Assembly (NCBI RefSeq): GCF_023700005.1
Contig: NZ_JAMLJK010000001.1
Location: 186,001 to 250,000, forward strand
Reading direction: 5' to 3'
Length of the DNA stretch: 64,000 nt
DNA from: Larsenimonas rhizosphaerae
Lineage (GTDB): Bacteria; Pseudomonadota; Gammaproteobacteria; Pseudomonadales; Halomonadaceae
The position numbers and the translations under genes were made by a program. A model generated the notes under the pieces. That model saw only the letters and a program-made list of their open reading frames with translations, was not told the DNA's origin and searched no databases. Shown here one piece after another: positions 52,843-63,538 of this stretch; the first letter of the stretch is position 1, and every line of letters starts with the position of its first letter.

Positions 52843-53594
52843 TCAGGCGGTTTCGGTGGCCTCGACGCCGATGGATTGACAGGCGGTTTCGAGCGCTTCG
52901 ACGCTTGAGACCCAGCCAAAGAAGGTTTCAATATTGAACAGGGCCGCCGCCTGGGCTGCGGGCGGCCCGGCCTGGTAGGTGGCGTCCTCGAGCACCGTAC
53001 CGAAGTACTCGAGGAAAAAGCCGTCGCGCAGTGTCGACTCGACGCAGACGTTGGTGGCAATGCCGGTAAACAGCAGATGGCGAATACCGCGGGCGCGAAG
53101 CATGCTGTCCAGCGCTGTATTGAAAAAGCCGCTGTAGCGGGGTTTGGGCAGGACAATATCCCCGGCCTGTGGTGTCAGGGCATCGACCAGGGCGTAGTCC
53201 CAGGTGCCCCTGGCCAGAAACCGGCCATCAAGTTCGGGCTGACGGCGCATCGTCTTCAGGGCATTGGACTTGTGCCAGTTGGGTGAGCCGGGGCCACCGG
53301 CCTCGACGTACTCCGTATCCCAGCCGTTCTGGAAGAAGATGACCTGGAAACCGGCGGCGCGGGCGGCGCTGATGGCTCGAGCAGTGGCCTCGATCACGGG
53401 CCCGGTGGCGCTGACATCGAAACCGGCGAGGTCCAGGTACCCGCCGGCCGAGGCGTAGGCATTTTGCATGTCAACGACGATCAGGGCCGTCTGTGCCCGG
53501 GGCAGGGCAATGGCTTCCGGCCGCCCCGGCAGCACGATCTCATCGTCCGACGCGGCGCCGTCGCACCGCACGACCGGTGTGGTGTGCAGCGCGC

Positions 53595-53598
<4 letters not shown>
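52843..53598 (-). CDS. rutB: Peroxyureidoacrylate/ureidoacrylate amidohydrolase RutB
   Basis: A 251-residue isochorismatase-like cysteine hydrolase. The triad is visible: Asp in [14 protein letters not shown], Lys in [12 protein letters not shown] and Cys in [19 protein letters not shown]. It cleaves the ring-opened product of RutA, releasing carbamate. Starts inside the rutA stop (4-base overlap). Confidence 0.95.
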
Positions 53599-54698
<1,100 letters not shown>

Positions 54699-54780
54699 GG
54701 GTTACCTCCAGGTCATTGCGGGATGACATGTGCCGGTGGGCCACGACAGGGGGTGTGCACCGGCACTGCATGAAATACAT

Positions 54781-54796
54781 GCCAACAGGCGTGCCA
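54781..54796 (-). promoter_or_regulatory. Sigma-54-type promoter of the rut operon
   Basis: Minus-strand TGGCACGCCTGTTGGC: perfect TGGCACG at -24 and TTG at -12, with G in place of the conserved -12 C. It lies about 70 bases before the expected rutA leader end. Rut is NtrC/sigma-54 dependent in E. coli. Confidence 0.55.
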
Positions 54797-54852
54797 GGTA
54801 TCGTTTCCCTGTCTGTTTTCAACGGCTTGTCAGGCGGGGCAGGAAATACATC

Positions 54853-54866
54853 GGACCAAATGGTCC
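54853..54866. promoter_or_regulatory. RutR-type operator between rutA and rutR
   Basis: GGACCAAATGGTCC is a perfect palindrome and matches the RutR consensus core GACCA-N2-TGGTC. It lies 57 bases upstream of the sigma-54-type promoter and 171 bases upstream of rutR. Confidence 0.8.
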
Positions 54867-55037
54867 AGGTTATTGTGAGTCAATGAGCAAAAACGGCGCG
54901 CATTGCCCTCATTTCGCGCTTTTTTAGCGCATTTGCAGGCGTGCGGCTTCATGATGGTGGCGTGCGGGCCTGAACAGGTCGTCAGTACACCGTAATATTC
55001 AGGCACCGGAAGTGGCCTTTGAGGGGCAGGGAGAGAC

Positions 55038-55685
55038 ATGAGCGACAGGGGTTCCGCCGCCGGCGGCAAGCGTTCGGCAGACCGTGAAGTGCGCATGCAA
55101 CGTATACGCCATGCCGCACTTACGCTGTTCTCGCGGTTTGGTGTACGAGGTACCAGTCTGGACGCCATTGCCGAGCAGGCCGGTGTTTCCAAGACCAATC
55201 TGCTTTATTACTTTTCATCCAAGGAGATGCTCTACATCTCGGTGATGCAGCAGATTCTGGATACCTGGCTTGCCCCGATGCGGGCGATCAATGCCGATCA
55301 GGCGCCGGCGGATGCGATTGCCGATTATATTCGTATCAAGGTCGAGCTGGCCCGGGACCGTGCCGACGCTTCCAGGCTTTTCTGCCTTGAAATGATCCAG
55401 GGGGCACCGCTGATCAAGGAGCTGCTGGAGCAGGACCTCAAGGCGCTGGTGGAGGAGAAATCGGCGGTCATCAATGACTGGGTGGCCAGTGGCCGGATCA
55501 ACCCGGTCGAGCCACATCATCTGCTTTATCTCTTGTGGGGCGCGACGCAGCATTACGCTGACTTTGCGGTGCAGATCAGGGCGGTGTCCGGTCAGGGGTT
55601 GGATGACCCGGCCTTTTTCGAGGCCACCGTGCAAACGATTCAGGACATGGTGCTGGGTGGGCTGTTGCCACGCTCGACCCCGTAA
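55038..55685 (+). CDS. rutR: TetR-family regulator RutR
   Basis: A 215-residue TetR-type regulator: HTH in FGVRGTSLDAIAEQAGVSKT and NLLYYFSSKEMLY, C-terminal uracil/thymine-binding domain with MIQGAPLIKELLEQDLKALV and LLWGATQHYADFA, close to E. coli RutR. It is divergent from the rut operon with its predicted site between. Release of RutR by uracil would open rut; RutR also affects pyrimidine biosynthesis genes in E. coli. Confidence 0.95.
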   Translation: MSDRGSAAGGKRSADREVRMQRIRHAALTLFSRFGVRGTSLDAIAEQAGVSKTNLLYYFSSKEMLYISVMQQILDTWLAPMRAINADQAPADAIADYIRIKVELARDRADASRLFCLEMIQGAPLIKELLEQDLKALVEEKSAVINDWVASGRINPVEPHHLLYLLWGATQHYADFAVQIRAVSGQGLDDPAFFEATVQTIQDMVLGGLLPRSTP

Positions 55686-55734
55686 GTGATGTACGCAGTC
55701 GAGCGCGGCCGCGGGCCATGCTGTCAAGGGCGCA

Positions 55735-56325
55735 TCAGACGAGCTGGCAGGCCTCATCGAAATCAAGGCGAGGCAGGCGCGGTTTCACGCCACTGGCATC
55801 GCCGTATCCCAGGTTGATCAGCATGTTGACGGTCCAGTCCGTGCCGGCAAGGAAGGCCTCGTCGATGGCCTTCGGATCAAAGCCTGACATCGGGCCGGTA
55901 TCCAGCCCCAGGGCCCGCGCGGCCAGAATCAGATAGCCCGCCTGCAGCGAGCTGTTGCGCAGGGCGGTCTGCTCGGCGAAGGCCTCGCTGCCGGTGAACC
56001 AGCTGCGGGCATCGGTGTGCGGGAACAGGGTCGGCAACCGATCGTAAAAGCGCTTGTCGTAGGCGACGATCACCGTGCAGGGGGCGGTCGCTGTCTTGTC
56101 GGTATTGCCCGACGACACGCACGGCAGCAGTTTTTCCCTGCCGGCTTCCGTACGAACAAAGATGAAACGTGCCGGGCAGCAGTTGGCGGATGTAGGGCCC
56201 ATTTTCACCAGGTCATAAAGCGTGCGCAGGGTTTCCTCGCTGATCTTTTCCGGCTGCCAGGCGTTGTGAGTATGAGCCTCGAAAAACAGTTGCGACAGCG
56301 CGTTATTGTCGAGTGATGACAGCAT
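55735..56325 (-). CDS. rutE: Malonic semialdehyde reductase RutE
   Basis: A 196-residue nitroreductase-fold protein: [34 protein letters not shown] and [15 protein letters not shown] are diagnostic of RutE, which reduces toxic malonic semialdehyde to 3-hydroxypropionate. It lies outside the main rut operon, beyond rutR and on the opposite strand from it, so it is expressed separately. Confidence 0.94.
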   Translation of the reverse strand: MLSSLDNNALSQLFFEAHTHNAWQPEKISEETLRTLYDLVKMGPTSANCCPARFIFVRTEAGREKLLPCVSSGNTDKTATAPCTVIVAYDKRFYDRLPTLFPHTDARSWFTGSEAFAEQTALRNSSLQAGYLILAARALGLDTGPMSGFDPKAIDEAFLAGTDWTVNMLINLGYGDASGVKPRLPRLDFDEACQLV

Positions 56326-56492
56326 CGACGTTCTCCTTGTTGTTGTAATCGATATAGGTTTCCAGCACTGGCTACCCTAGCTCGCCGTTCCCCCCGATGC
56401 CAGACGTTTGTCGTACCTGCCTGTCCGGCAGGAGGGTGGCGGGCGTCGACGGCTCGGCTTCTGACGTTTGAGCGCGCCGGCAGCCTGACATG

Positions 56493-56524
56493 AAAAAACC
56501 GCCCTCGCAGGAGGGCGGTTTTTT
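56493..56524. terminator. Rho-independent terminator of the semialdehyde dehydrogenase gene
   Basis: Stem AACCGCCCTC/GAGGGCGGTT (56497-56506 with 56511-56520), loop GCAG, A-run before and TTTTTT after; on the minus strand it closes the dehydrogenase gene that ends at 56561. Confidence 0.9.
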
Positions 56525-56560
56525 ACCATCTGCCCCGGCAGGCGCCGGGGATGCTGCGTA

Positions 56561-57937
56561 TTACTGCGCGATCATCATGGACTTGATGTTGACGAATTCG
56601 CGCATGCCGAAGCCACCGTGCTCCCGGCCATAGCCGCTGTCCTTCACGCCGCCGAAAGGCAGGTTGGGCTGAGCAATGTAGTAGCCGTTGATGCTGATCA
56701 TGCCGGTATCGAAATGATCGCGGGCCAGTTTGACTGCACGCTCTTCATCTTCGGAGAAGATGCCACCGCCCAGGCCATAGACCGAATCATTGGCGATGCG
56801 CAGGGCATCGTCTTCATCGGTGGCACGGATCAGTGAGGCGACCGGGCCGAACAGCTCGCCGTCATAGGCCGGCATGCCGGGCTTGACGTCTTCAAGTACC
56901 GTGGCCGGGTAGAAGAAGCCTTCCACGTCCGGCAGCTCACCCCCGACAACACAGGTTGCGCCGTTTTCAATCGATTCCTGCACCTGCTGGTGCAGTGCGT
57001 CGCGCAGGTCCTTGCGGGCGACCGGACCCAGCTGGGTGTTCTCGTCGGTCGGATCACCGAACGCCACGTTTTTCATCTTCTCGACGAAGGCATCGCGGAA
57101 CTTGTCATAAACGGCGTCCACCACCACGAAACGCTTGGCGGCGACACAGGTCTGGCCGTTGTTGTAGATACGTCCCATGACGCAGGCGTTGACGGCCTTG
57201 TCGATATCGGCATCTTCAAGCACCAGAAAGGCGTCGTTGCTGCCCAGTTCAAGAACGGTCTTCTTGAGCTGCTCGCCGGCGGCGGCGGCAATCTTGCGAC
57301 CGGTCGCGGCGCTGCCGGTAAAGGTCACGCCACGCACCAGCCTGTGCTCGGTCACCTGGCTTGCCTGCTGGTCCTGGATGTAGAGCACGGAAAAGATGTT
57401 TTCCGGCATGCCGGCTTCCTTGAAGATCTCTTCAAGTGCCTCGGCACAGCCCCAGACATTCGGTGCGTGCTTGAGAAGCACCGCGTTGCCGGCCATCAGG
57501 TTGGCGATGGCGTAGCGCACGACCTGATAGAACGGGAAGTTCCACGGCTGGATGCCGAAGATAATGCCGATCGGCTGGTAGCTGACCAGCGCCCGTCCAC
57601 CGTCCAGATCACGCTCTTCATCGGCAAGCACCTTTTCGGCATTGTCGGCGCTGTAATCGCAGATGGCCTTGCAGAGATCGATCTCGCCGGGACCCTGACT
57701 GATGGGCTTGCCCATCTCTTCCGTCATCAGTTTTACAAGGCGATCCTTGTGGGCGTTCAGGCGCTCACCGACCTTTTTGATCAGCGCGCCACGCTCGCTG
57801 ATGGATCTGGACTTCCACTCGAGAAATGCCTGGTGGCTTTGCTCGATCTTCTGTTGAAGTGCTTCATCGGTGATGGTGTCAAATTCGCGAATGGCCTTGC
57901 CGGTCGCCGGATTGATAGTAGTTACTGTATTAGGCAC
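56561..57937 (-). CDS. NAD(P)-dependent succinate-semialdehyde dehydrogenase-type enzyme
   Basis: A 458-residue aldehyde dehydrogenase. QPWNFPFYQVVRYAIANLMA, GVTFTGSAATGRKIA, the catalytic Glu in KKTVLELGSNDAFLV and Cys in YNNGQTCVAAKRFVV are all present. The size and ELGSNDAF motif match the Sad/YneI-type succinate semialdehyde dehydrogenases. I choose the GTG at 57937 (AGGGAG upstream); the frame is open for 590 more bases upstream without a domain. A role in disposing of malonic semialdehyde from Rut is possible but unproven. Confidence 0.9.
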   Translation of the reverse strand: MPNTVTTINPATGKAIREFDTITDEALQQKIEQSHQAFLEWKSRSISERGALIKKVGERLNAHKDRLVKLMTEEMGKPISQGPGEIDLCKAICDYSADNAEKVLADEERDLDGGRALVSYQPIGIIFGIQPWNFPFYQVVRYAIANLMAGNAVLLKHAPNVWGCAEALEEIFKEAGMPENIFSVLYIQDQQASQVTEHRLVRGVTFTGSAATGRKIAAAAGEQLKKTVLELGSNDAFLVLEDADIDKAVNACVMGRIYNNGQTCVAAKRFVVVDAVYDKFRDAFVEKMKNVAFGDPTDENTQLGPVARKDLRDALHQQVQESIENGATCVVGGELPDVEGFFYPATVLEDVKPGMPAYDGELFGPVASLIRATDEDDALRIANDSVYGLGGGIFSEDEERAVKLARDHFDTGMISINGYYIAQPNLPFGGVKDSGYGREHGGFGMREFVNIKSMMIAQ

Positions 57938-58208
57938 AGCACGCTCCCTGTGGTGTGAATCAAGATTTCCAATGACCCCAGCATGGTAGATCGCGCGCGA
58001 TTTGCCAAACTCATTCCTGCTCAACTCTTGCCTGATCCTCCAGGCGGGCTTCAGTGTTCCTGTCGAGGCAATGTGCTCCGAGACCTGTGCGATGACTCTC
58101 GTGCCGTTTTGAAACCGACTGAATCCGGTCATTTCGCATCGGCGCAGGCGAACTCGGACAGGGCGACTATAGTCGTAACCCTTGAATGGATGATCTGGAG
58201 AGCAGGGA

Positions 58209-59807
58209 ATGCGGGCAGTCACAGGAGTAGTCGTTGCGGCTGCACTTCTTTTGGGCGTAACAGCGGCGAATGCCACGGAGCGAGCCATGAAACGACTTGA
58301 TGACGGGATAGTGAAGGGGGAGGTGACCGACCAGGCGCGCGTATTCAGGGGCATTCCCTTTGCGGCGCCACCGGTCGGAGCACGACGCTGGCAGCCGCCA
58401 CATCCGGTAACCCCCTGGGAAGGGGTGCGGGATGCCACGGCCTTTTCGCCCAGCTGCCTGCAGACGCCCATGGCCGGCGATGAGGCCCCCCTGGCGGGCA
58501 ATCTTTCCGAGGATTGTCTGTACCTCAATGTCTGGCAGCCGAAGGATGACGCGGAGAATCACCCGGTGATGGTCTGGATTCACGGGGGCGGATACGTCAA
58601 CGGCGGGAGTGCTGCTCCCGTGTATGACGGCAGTGCCTTTGCCCGTGATGGTGTTGTGCTGGTCAGTATCAATTATCGGCTGGGGCGCTTCGGTTTTTTT
58701 GCACATCCGGCCCTGACCGCCAGTGAGTCCGGTCCGAAGGGTAATTACGCGATCATGGATCAGATGGCAGCCCTGGCCTGGGTGCAGCGTAATATTCGAA
58801 AATTTGGCGGTGACCCTGACAATGTGACGGTGTTTGGTGAATCCGCCGGTGGTAATTCGGTGCTGTATCTGGCCAGTCAGCCAAAGGCACGGGGGCTGTT
58901 CAGCAAGGCGGTGGTCATGTCCGGCGGTGGGCGCGATCTGATGGGGCCGATATATCCACTGGAACATGATGACACACCGTCGGCCCAGGACAGCGACGCA
59001 CCGCATTCCGCCGAGGATTTCGGCCTTAATTTCGCTCGGCAGCATGGTATCGAAGGGACGGATGAGGCGGCGCTGAAGGCACTGCGTGACCTGCCGGCGC
59101 AGCAGGTGGCCGGTGAGCTCAACATGCCGACCCTGGCCTCCGAGCGTATCGAGAAGAAAACCTACGTGGGCGGGCCCTTCGTGGATGGCGATGTCATCGT
59201 TGACAGTGTTCAGCATCGGTTCATGAACACGGCGCAGTTTCAGGTGCCGCTGTTGATCGGCACGACGGATAACGATCTGGGCGCCATGGGCGCTGATTCA
59301 AGGGAGGCGTTGTTTTCGCGCTTCAAGGGCGCTGCCGATCAGGCCCGGGCCCTGTATGACCCCAGTGGTACGGCTGAACTGCATGATCTGTCCCGTCGCA
59401 TCGGGCGTGATGTAAAAATGACCGAGCCCGCTCGCTTCATCGCCAGACAGGCCATTGCCGGAGGGCAGGCGACCTGGCTGTACCGCTTCGGCCATGTGGC
59501 CACGCCCATGCGCGGCCGGTGGAACGGTGCCCCCCATGCCACGGATATCCCCTACGCCTTTGATACGCTGGCTACCCGCTTCGGGGCCGAACAGGTCAGC
59601 GAGGAAGATGCCGCCGCTGCCCGGGCCTTTCACACTTACCTGGTCAACTTTGCCCGGCAGGGAGATCCCAATGGGGCCGCGGTGCCCGAGTGGCCGCGTT
59701 ATGATACCAATACGGCTCCCCTGATGATCTTTCCCGAGCGGGCGGCACCGTCGGCGTCGCCTGACCCGTGGCAGACGGCCCTGGATCTGGTGGAGGGGCT
59801 TCACTAA
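58209..59807 (+). CDS. Secreted type-B carboxylesterase
   Basis: A 532-residue esterase/lipase. An N-terminal signal peptide (about residues 1-22) sends it to the periplasm. RVFRGIPFAAPPVGARRW, EDCLYLNVW, the oxyanion HGGGYVNGG and the nucleophile Ser212 in VFGESAGGNS are classic; His443 lies in APHATDIPYAF, and the acid is Asp in the GTTDNDLG region. Substrate unknown. Divergent from the dehydrogenase gene; convergent with pyrC. Confidence 0.92.
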   Translation: MRAVTGVVVAAALLLGVTAANATERAMKRLDDGIVKGEVTDQARVFRGIPFAAPPVGARRWQPPHPVTPWEGVRDATAFSPSCLQTPMAGDEAPLAGNLSEDCLYLNVWQPKDDAENHPVMVWIHGGGYVNGGSAAPVYDGSAFARDGVVLVSINYRLGRFGFFAHPALTASESGPKGNYAIMDQMAALAWVQRNIRKFGGDPDNVTVFGESAGGNSVLYLASQPKARGLFSKAVVMSGGGRDLMGPIYPLEHDDTPSAQDSDAPHSAEDFGLNFARQHGIEGTDEAALKALRDLPAQQVAGELNMPTLASERIEKKTYVGGPFVDGDVIVDSVQHRFMNTAQFQVPLLIGTTDNDLGAMGADSREALFSRFKGAADQARALYDPSGTAELHDLSRRIGRDVKMTEPARFIARQAIAGGQATWLYRFGHVATPMRGRWNGAPHATDIPYAFDTLATRFGAEQVSEEDAAAARAFHTYLVNFARQGDPNGAAVPEWPRYDTNTAPLMIFPERAAPSASPDPWQTALDLVEGLH

Positions 59808-59813
59808 CTCCCG

Positions 59814-59838
59814 GGCCGCGCCCGATCCGGGCGCGGCC
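59814..59838. terminator. Hairpin between esterase and pyrC genes
   Basis: Perfect 11-bp stem GGCCGCGCCCG/CGGGCGCGGCC with a three-base loop between convergent genes; no T-run, so termination is uncertain. Confidence 0.45.
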
Positions 59839-59844
59839 TGGAGG

Positions 59845-60897
59845 TCAGTCGTCCCGTTTCACGGACCAGCTGAGATGCTCACCGGCCTTGTAGGGCACAA
59901 ACATCTGCTCGCCCTGACCGATGTGGTCCGCCATGAGGGTCGGCGTGCGGGTCAGGGTAACGGTCCCCTCATTGCGGGGCAGGCCGTAGAAGGCCGGCCC
60001 GTTGTCGGAGCAGAAGGCTTCAAAGTGCTGCAGTGCGTTTTCCTGTTCGAAGACATCTGCATATACCGACAGGGCGGCAGACGTATTGAATACGCCGGCG
60101 CATCCACAGCTTGTTTCCTTGGCGGCGACAACATGGGGCGCGGAATCGGTACCCAGGAAAAAGCGGGGATGGCCACTGGCGACGGCCTGACGAAGCGCGG
60201 CCTGGTGCTCGGCTCGTTTCAGAATCGGCAGGCAGTAAAGGTGCGGACGAATGCCGCCCACCAGCATGTCATTGCGGTTTTGCGCCAGATGCTGCGGCGT
60301 CAGTGTGGCGGCCAGAAATTCATCACCGTCCTGCACGAACTGGGCGGCCTCTTTGGTCGTGATGTGCTCGAACACGACCTTCAATTCGGGGAAACGCTGC
60401 CGAATGCCGCTCATTACGTCATCAATGAAGTACTTTTCCCGGTCGAAGATATCGATGTCGCCACGGGTGACTTCACCATGAACCAGCAGTGGCATGCCGA
60501 TGCGTTGCATGGTGTCCAGCAGCGGGTAGATATCGGCCACATCCCTGACACCATGGCTCGAGTTGGTCGTGGCATTGGCAGGATAGAGCTTGGCGGCGGT
60601 CAGAATGCCCTGCTCATGGCCGTGTACCAGGGTGTCACGGGTCACGTGTTCATTGAGGTAGCAGGTCATCAGGGGAGTGAAATCGTGGCCTTCGGGCAGG
60701 GCGGCCAGAATGCGCTCCCGGTAGCTACGGGCCATCTCGAGGGTGGTAATGGGCGGTGCCAGATTGGGCATGACGATGGCCCGGGCAAACAGCTGGCTGG
60801 TATGGGGCAGTACGGTGTTCAGCGTGTCGCCATCGCGCAGGTGCAGGTGCCAGTCATCGGGACGACGAATGGTGAGGGTCTGGGGGGCGGTGGTCAT
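59845..60897 (-). CDS. pyrC: Dihydroorotase (class II)
   Basis: A 350-residue zinc amidohydrolase of de novo pyrimidine synthesis, interconverting carbamoyl aspartate and dihydroorotate. Metal ligands are in [11 protein letters not shown] (His17, His19); the carbamylated lysine is in [33 protein letters not shown] and [20 protein letters not shown] complete the site. Very close to E. coli PyrC. Monocistronic; no RutR-type site was noticed upstream. Confidence 0.97.
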   Translation of the reverse strand: MTTAPQTLTIRRPDDWHLHLRDGDTLNTVLPHTSQLFARAIVMPNLAPPITTLEMARSYRERILAALPEGHDFTPLMTCYLNEHVTRDTLVHGHEQGILTAAKLYPANATTNSSHGVRDVADIYPLLDTMQRIGMPLLVHGEVTRGDIDIFDREKYFIDDVMSGIRQRFPELKVVFEHITTKEAAQFVQDGDEFLAATLTPQHLAQNRNDMLVGGIRPHLYCLPILKRAEHQAALRQAVASGHPRFFLGTDSAPHVVAAKETSCGCAGVFNTSAALSVYADVFEQENALQHFEAFCSDNGPAFYGLPRNEGTVTLTRTPTLMADHIGQGEQMFVPYKAGEHLSWSVKRDD

Positions 60898-60958
60898 GGG
60901 GGCTCCTGGGCAGGGAAATGAACGCGGCTCATCATACCAGAGCCCCCGGTGCGTGCGA

Positions 60959-62023
60959 TTATTCCTGAACGGAACGCTGCATCGACAGCCGTGGCAGGTC
61001 GAACAGGGCCTTGAGCGGTCCGCGGTTGATCAGACTGTACGCCAGCAGGGAGAGCCCCAGGACGACAAATCCAAGCAGCAGCGGCAGACCGGCAAACAGC
61101 AGCGACCCCTGCAGGGTGTCGACGGACAGTGCACTGAACGCGAGCGCCATCGGATAAATCAACAGCATGTGCAGCACGTATACCGGCAGCGTGCGCTGGC
61201 CCAGGGCCTGAAACCAGCCGAGTGACCACCGCTTGAGTATCAGGCTCAGCATGTCGATGCTGATCGATACCATCAGGCACGACATGATGAGCTGGGTGAC
61301 CGGGTGATAGAACAGGTCGAGCTGACGCCCGGCAAGCATCACGATCGGCAGGACGATCAGCGTTCCCAGCAGCCGAGGCAGTTTTACATCCGCGTAATAG
61401 CGCTCGATCCAGGGCTTGCCGAAGCAGCCTGCGGCGTAGAAGAACCCATAGCCGATGAGCTTCGAGAAATTGGTGATATCGGTGAGCCGGTCGGCCCCGA
61501 GGTAGAGCGCAAACAGGGCGCCGAGCAGAATGAGCGGCTGGCCTTTGAGGGCCTTGCAGAGCGTGAAGTAGACCACGAGTGCATAGAGGTACCAGATGGT
61601 GTTATCGGCCAGAAGCAGGTGGGCCAGATAGTCGACCGGTCCGGCAATGGTTGCTTCCAGCACATCAGGGGCGAACGCGCCGGCGAGCCAGGTCTTGAAC
61701 AGCAGCAGAATCGAGGCCCAGAGGATGTACAGCCAGCCCAGCATCAGAATGCGCGATGCCAGACTGTGGCTCCAGGGCCGTCTGGTGATGGCCGAGTGAG
61801 CCAGAAAGCCGGAGATGACAAAAAACAGCGGCATCCTCAGCGGCTGAAACAGTGTCAGCAGGCCGGTCCAGTAGACATCCAGCGGCATGTGGGTATAGGT
61901 GGCCTCATTGAACGCGCCGGTGGCGACGTGCCAGAGAATGACCATGAATATACAGGCGCCCTTGGCGGCATCGATCCAGGCGATTCTGGCAGGTGAGGCA
62001 GTAGCAGTATTGTGTGACGTCAT
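60959..62023 (-). CDS. Acyltransferase 3 family membrane protein
   Basis: A 354-residue protein with about ten helices. [21 protein letters not shown] with the conserved His, then [16 protein letters not shown], mark the acyltransferase-3 (OafA/YiaH-like) family, which transfers acyl groups to surface sugars or other envelope molecules. Acceptor unknown; no polysaccharide gene is nearby. Monocistronic, upstream of nothing recognisable on its strand. Confidence 0.88.
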   Translation of the reverse strand: MTSHNTATASPARIAWIDAAKGACIFMVILWHVATGAFNEATYTHMPLDVYWTGLLTLFQPLRMPLFFVISGFLAHSAITRRPWSHSLASRILMLGWLYILWASILLLFKTWLAGAFAPDVLEATIAGPVDYLAHLLLADNTIWYLYALVVYFTLCKALKGQPLILLGALFALYLGADRLTDITNFSKLIGYGFFYAAGCFGKPWIERYYADVKLPRLLGTLIVLPIVMLAGRQLDLFYHPVTQLIMSCLMVSISIDMLSLILKRWSLGWFQALGQRTLPVYVLHMLLIYPMALAFSALSVDTLQGSLLFAGLPLLLGFVVLGLSLLAYSLINRGPLKALFDLPRLSMQRSVQE

Positions 62024-62301
62024 GGGGGGTGCGCTAATGGTGGGTAATTATACGACCATTGTCGCACGTCTTTCCGCGTGCGTCCGTGCTGATCATTTCA
62101 ACGTCATCGTTTCACGTTCGGTGCGCCTGAGCGAGCCTCTGATGTGCCCCTGTCGTGGCCAGTGACGTGAGCGGCGGTTTGCCTGCCCCGGAGCGTGGTA
62201 TCACGCCTCGTGCGCTTTCGACTGCATGTGCCGGCCAGGCGGCAGGGCGTCTATGCTGTGTCCTGGTATATGCCACCCCACAGGATGCTCACGAGACCGA
62301 T

Positions 62302-63498
62302 ATGCCCCATCGACTTGCCCATTCATTGAGCGGTGCACGCGGCCTGGCCGCCATCGCGTTCGTATTCACCGTGACGATGCTGGGCACCACACTGCCCGCA
62401 CCGCTGTATCCGATCTATGAGCAGCAGTTCGGTTATTCGGCCCTGATCATCACGGTAATCTTTGCCACTTACGCCGTGGGTGTATTGCTGGCGCTGGTGG
62501 TCAGCGGGCCCTGGTCGGATCAGCTGGGGCGGCGCCCCATGCTGGCTGTGGGGCTGGTATGCGCCCTGGCAAGCAACCTGTTTTTCATGAGCGATGGGAC
62601 GCTCTGGTGGCTGCTGGCAGGGCGTTTTCTGTCCGGTCTGTCGGCAGGGCTTTTTACCGCGACGGCCACCGTGGCCGTGATCGAGCTGGCTCCGGAGCGC
62701 CTCAAAAATCGGGCGGCCATTATCGCCACGGCCGCCAACATGGGTGGGCTGGGGCTGGGGCCTCTGACTGCCGGAGCGCTGGCGCAGTATCTGCCGTCGC
62801 CCCTGGTCCTTCCCTACGCTGTGCATACCCTGCTGATCGTCGTGGCGGGCGGGCTGTTGTGGCAGTGCCATGAAACCGTCACCCGCCCGGACAGGCCTCG
62901 GCTGCATCGCCAGTCATTCAGTGTGCCCCGAGAGGTTCGGGCCGTATTCATTCCCGCCTCGATTGCCTGCTTCGCGGGCTTTTGCGTCATGGGGCTGTTC
63001 ACCTCACTGGTGCCCAACCTGATGGGCCAATTGCTGCACATTGATAATCACCTGGTGGTCGGGGCCTCCATCTTTCTGCTGTTCATGGGCTCGACCCTGG
63101 GGCAGATGATTCAGCGCAGGTTGCCGGCGCACCTTCGTCTGCCCCTGTCCACGTTCACGTTGCTGGTCGGGCTCGGGTGTCTGCTGGTGGCGATAATGAC
63201 CGGGCAGTTCGGGTGGCTCATTACCAGCGCCGTGATGGCCGGTACCGGGCAGGGAGGTTCCTTTGGCGCCAGCATCTCGACAGTGGCGGGGCAAAGCCCA
63301 AAAGCGCAGCGCGGGGAGGTGACGGCACTGTTGTTCGTGGTGGCCTACGTGGCACTGTCGCTGCCGGTGGTCGGGCTGGGTCTGGCAGTGACGCTCATGG
63401 GGCTGAAAGCCGCTGGCCTGTTGTTTACCGGCCTTGTCATGGTACTGGCCGCAGTTGCGCTGGCGGGATTGCTGCGCCTGCGGCACAGCCAGACCTGA
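62302..63498 (+). CDS. MFS transporter
   Basis: A 398-residue 12-helix carrier starting MPHRLAHSLSGARGLAAIAF. The loop after helix 2 has the MFS signature (GPWSDQLGRRPMLAVGL), helix 5 has AANMGGLGLGPLTAGAL, as in drug or metabolite exporters. Substrate unknown. An upstream extension of the frame from 62155 adds residues without hydrophobic character and is rejected. Convergent with the metallophosphoesterase gene. Confidence 0.87.
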   Translation: MPHRLAHSLSGARGLAAIAFVFTVTMLGTTLPAPLYPIYEQQFGYSALIITVIFATYAVGVLLALVVSGPWSDQLGRRPMLAVGLVCALASNLFFMSDGTLWWLLAGRFLSGLSAGLFTATATVAVIELAPERLKNRAAIIATAANMGGLGLGPLTAGALAQYLPSPLVLPYAVHTLLIVVAGGLLWQCHETVTRPDRPRLHRQSFSVPREVRAVFIPASIACFAGFCVMGLFTSLVPNLMGQLLHIDNHLVVGASIFLLFMGSTLGQMIQRRLPAHLRLPLSTFTLLVGLGCLLVAIMTGQFGWLITSAVMAGTGQGGSFGASISTVAGQSPKAQRGEVTALLFVVAYVALSLPVVGLGLAVTLMGLKAAGLLFTGLVMVLAAVALAGLLRLRHSQT

Positions 63499-63538
63499 GC
63501 GTTTTCAGTGAGCCGTCGTCCCGGAATGAGGAAGGAGC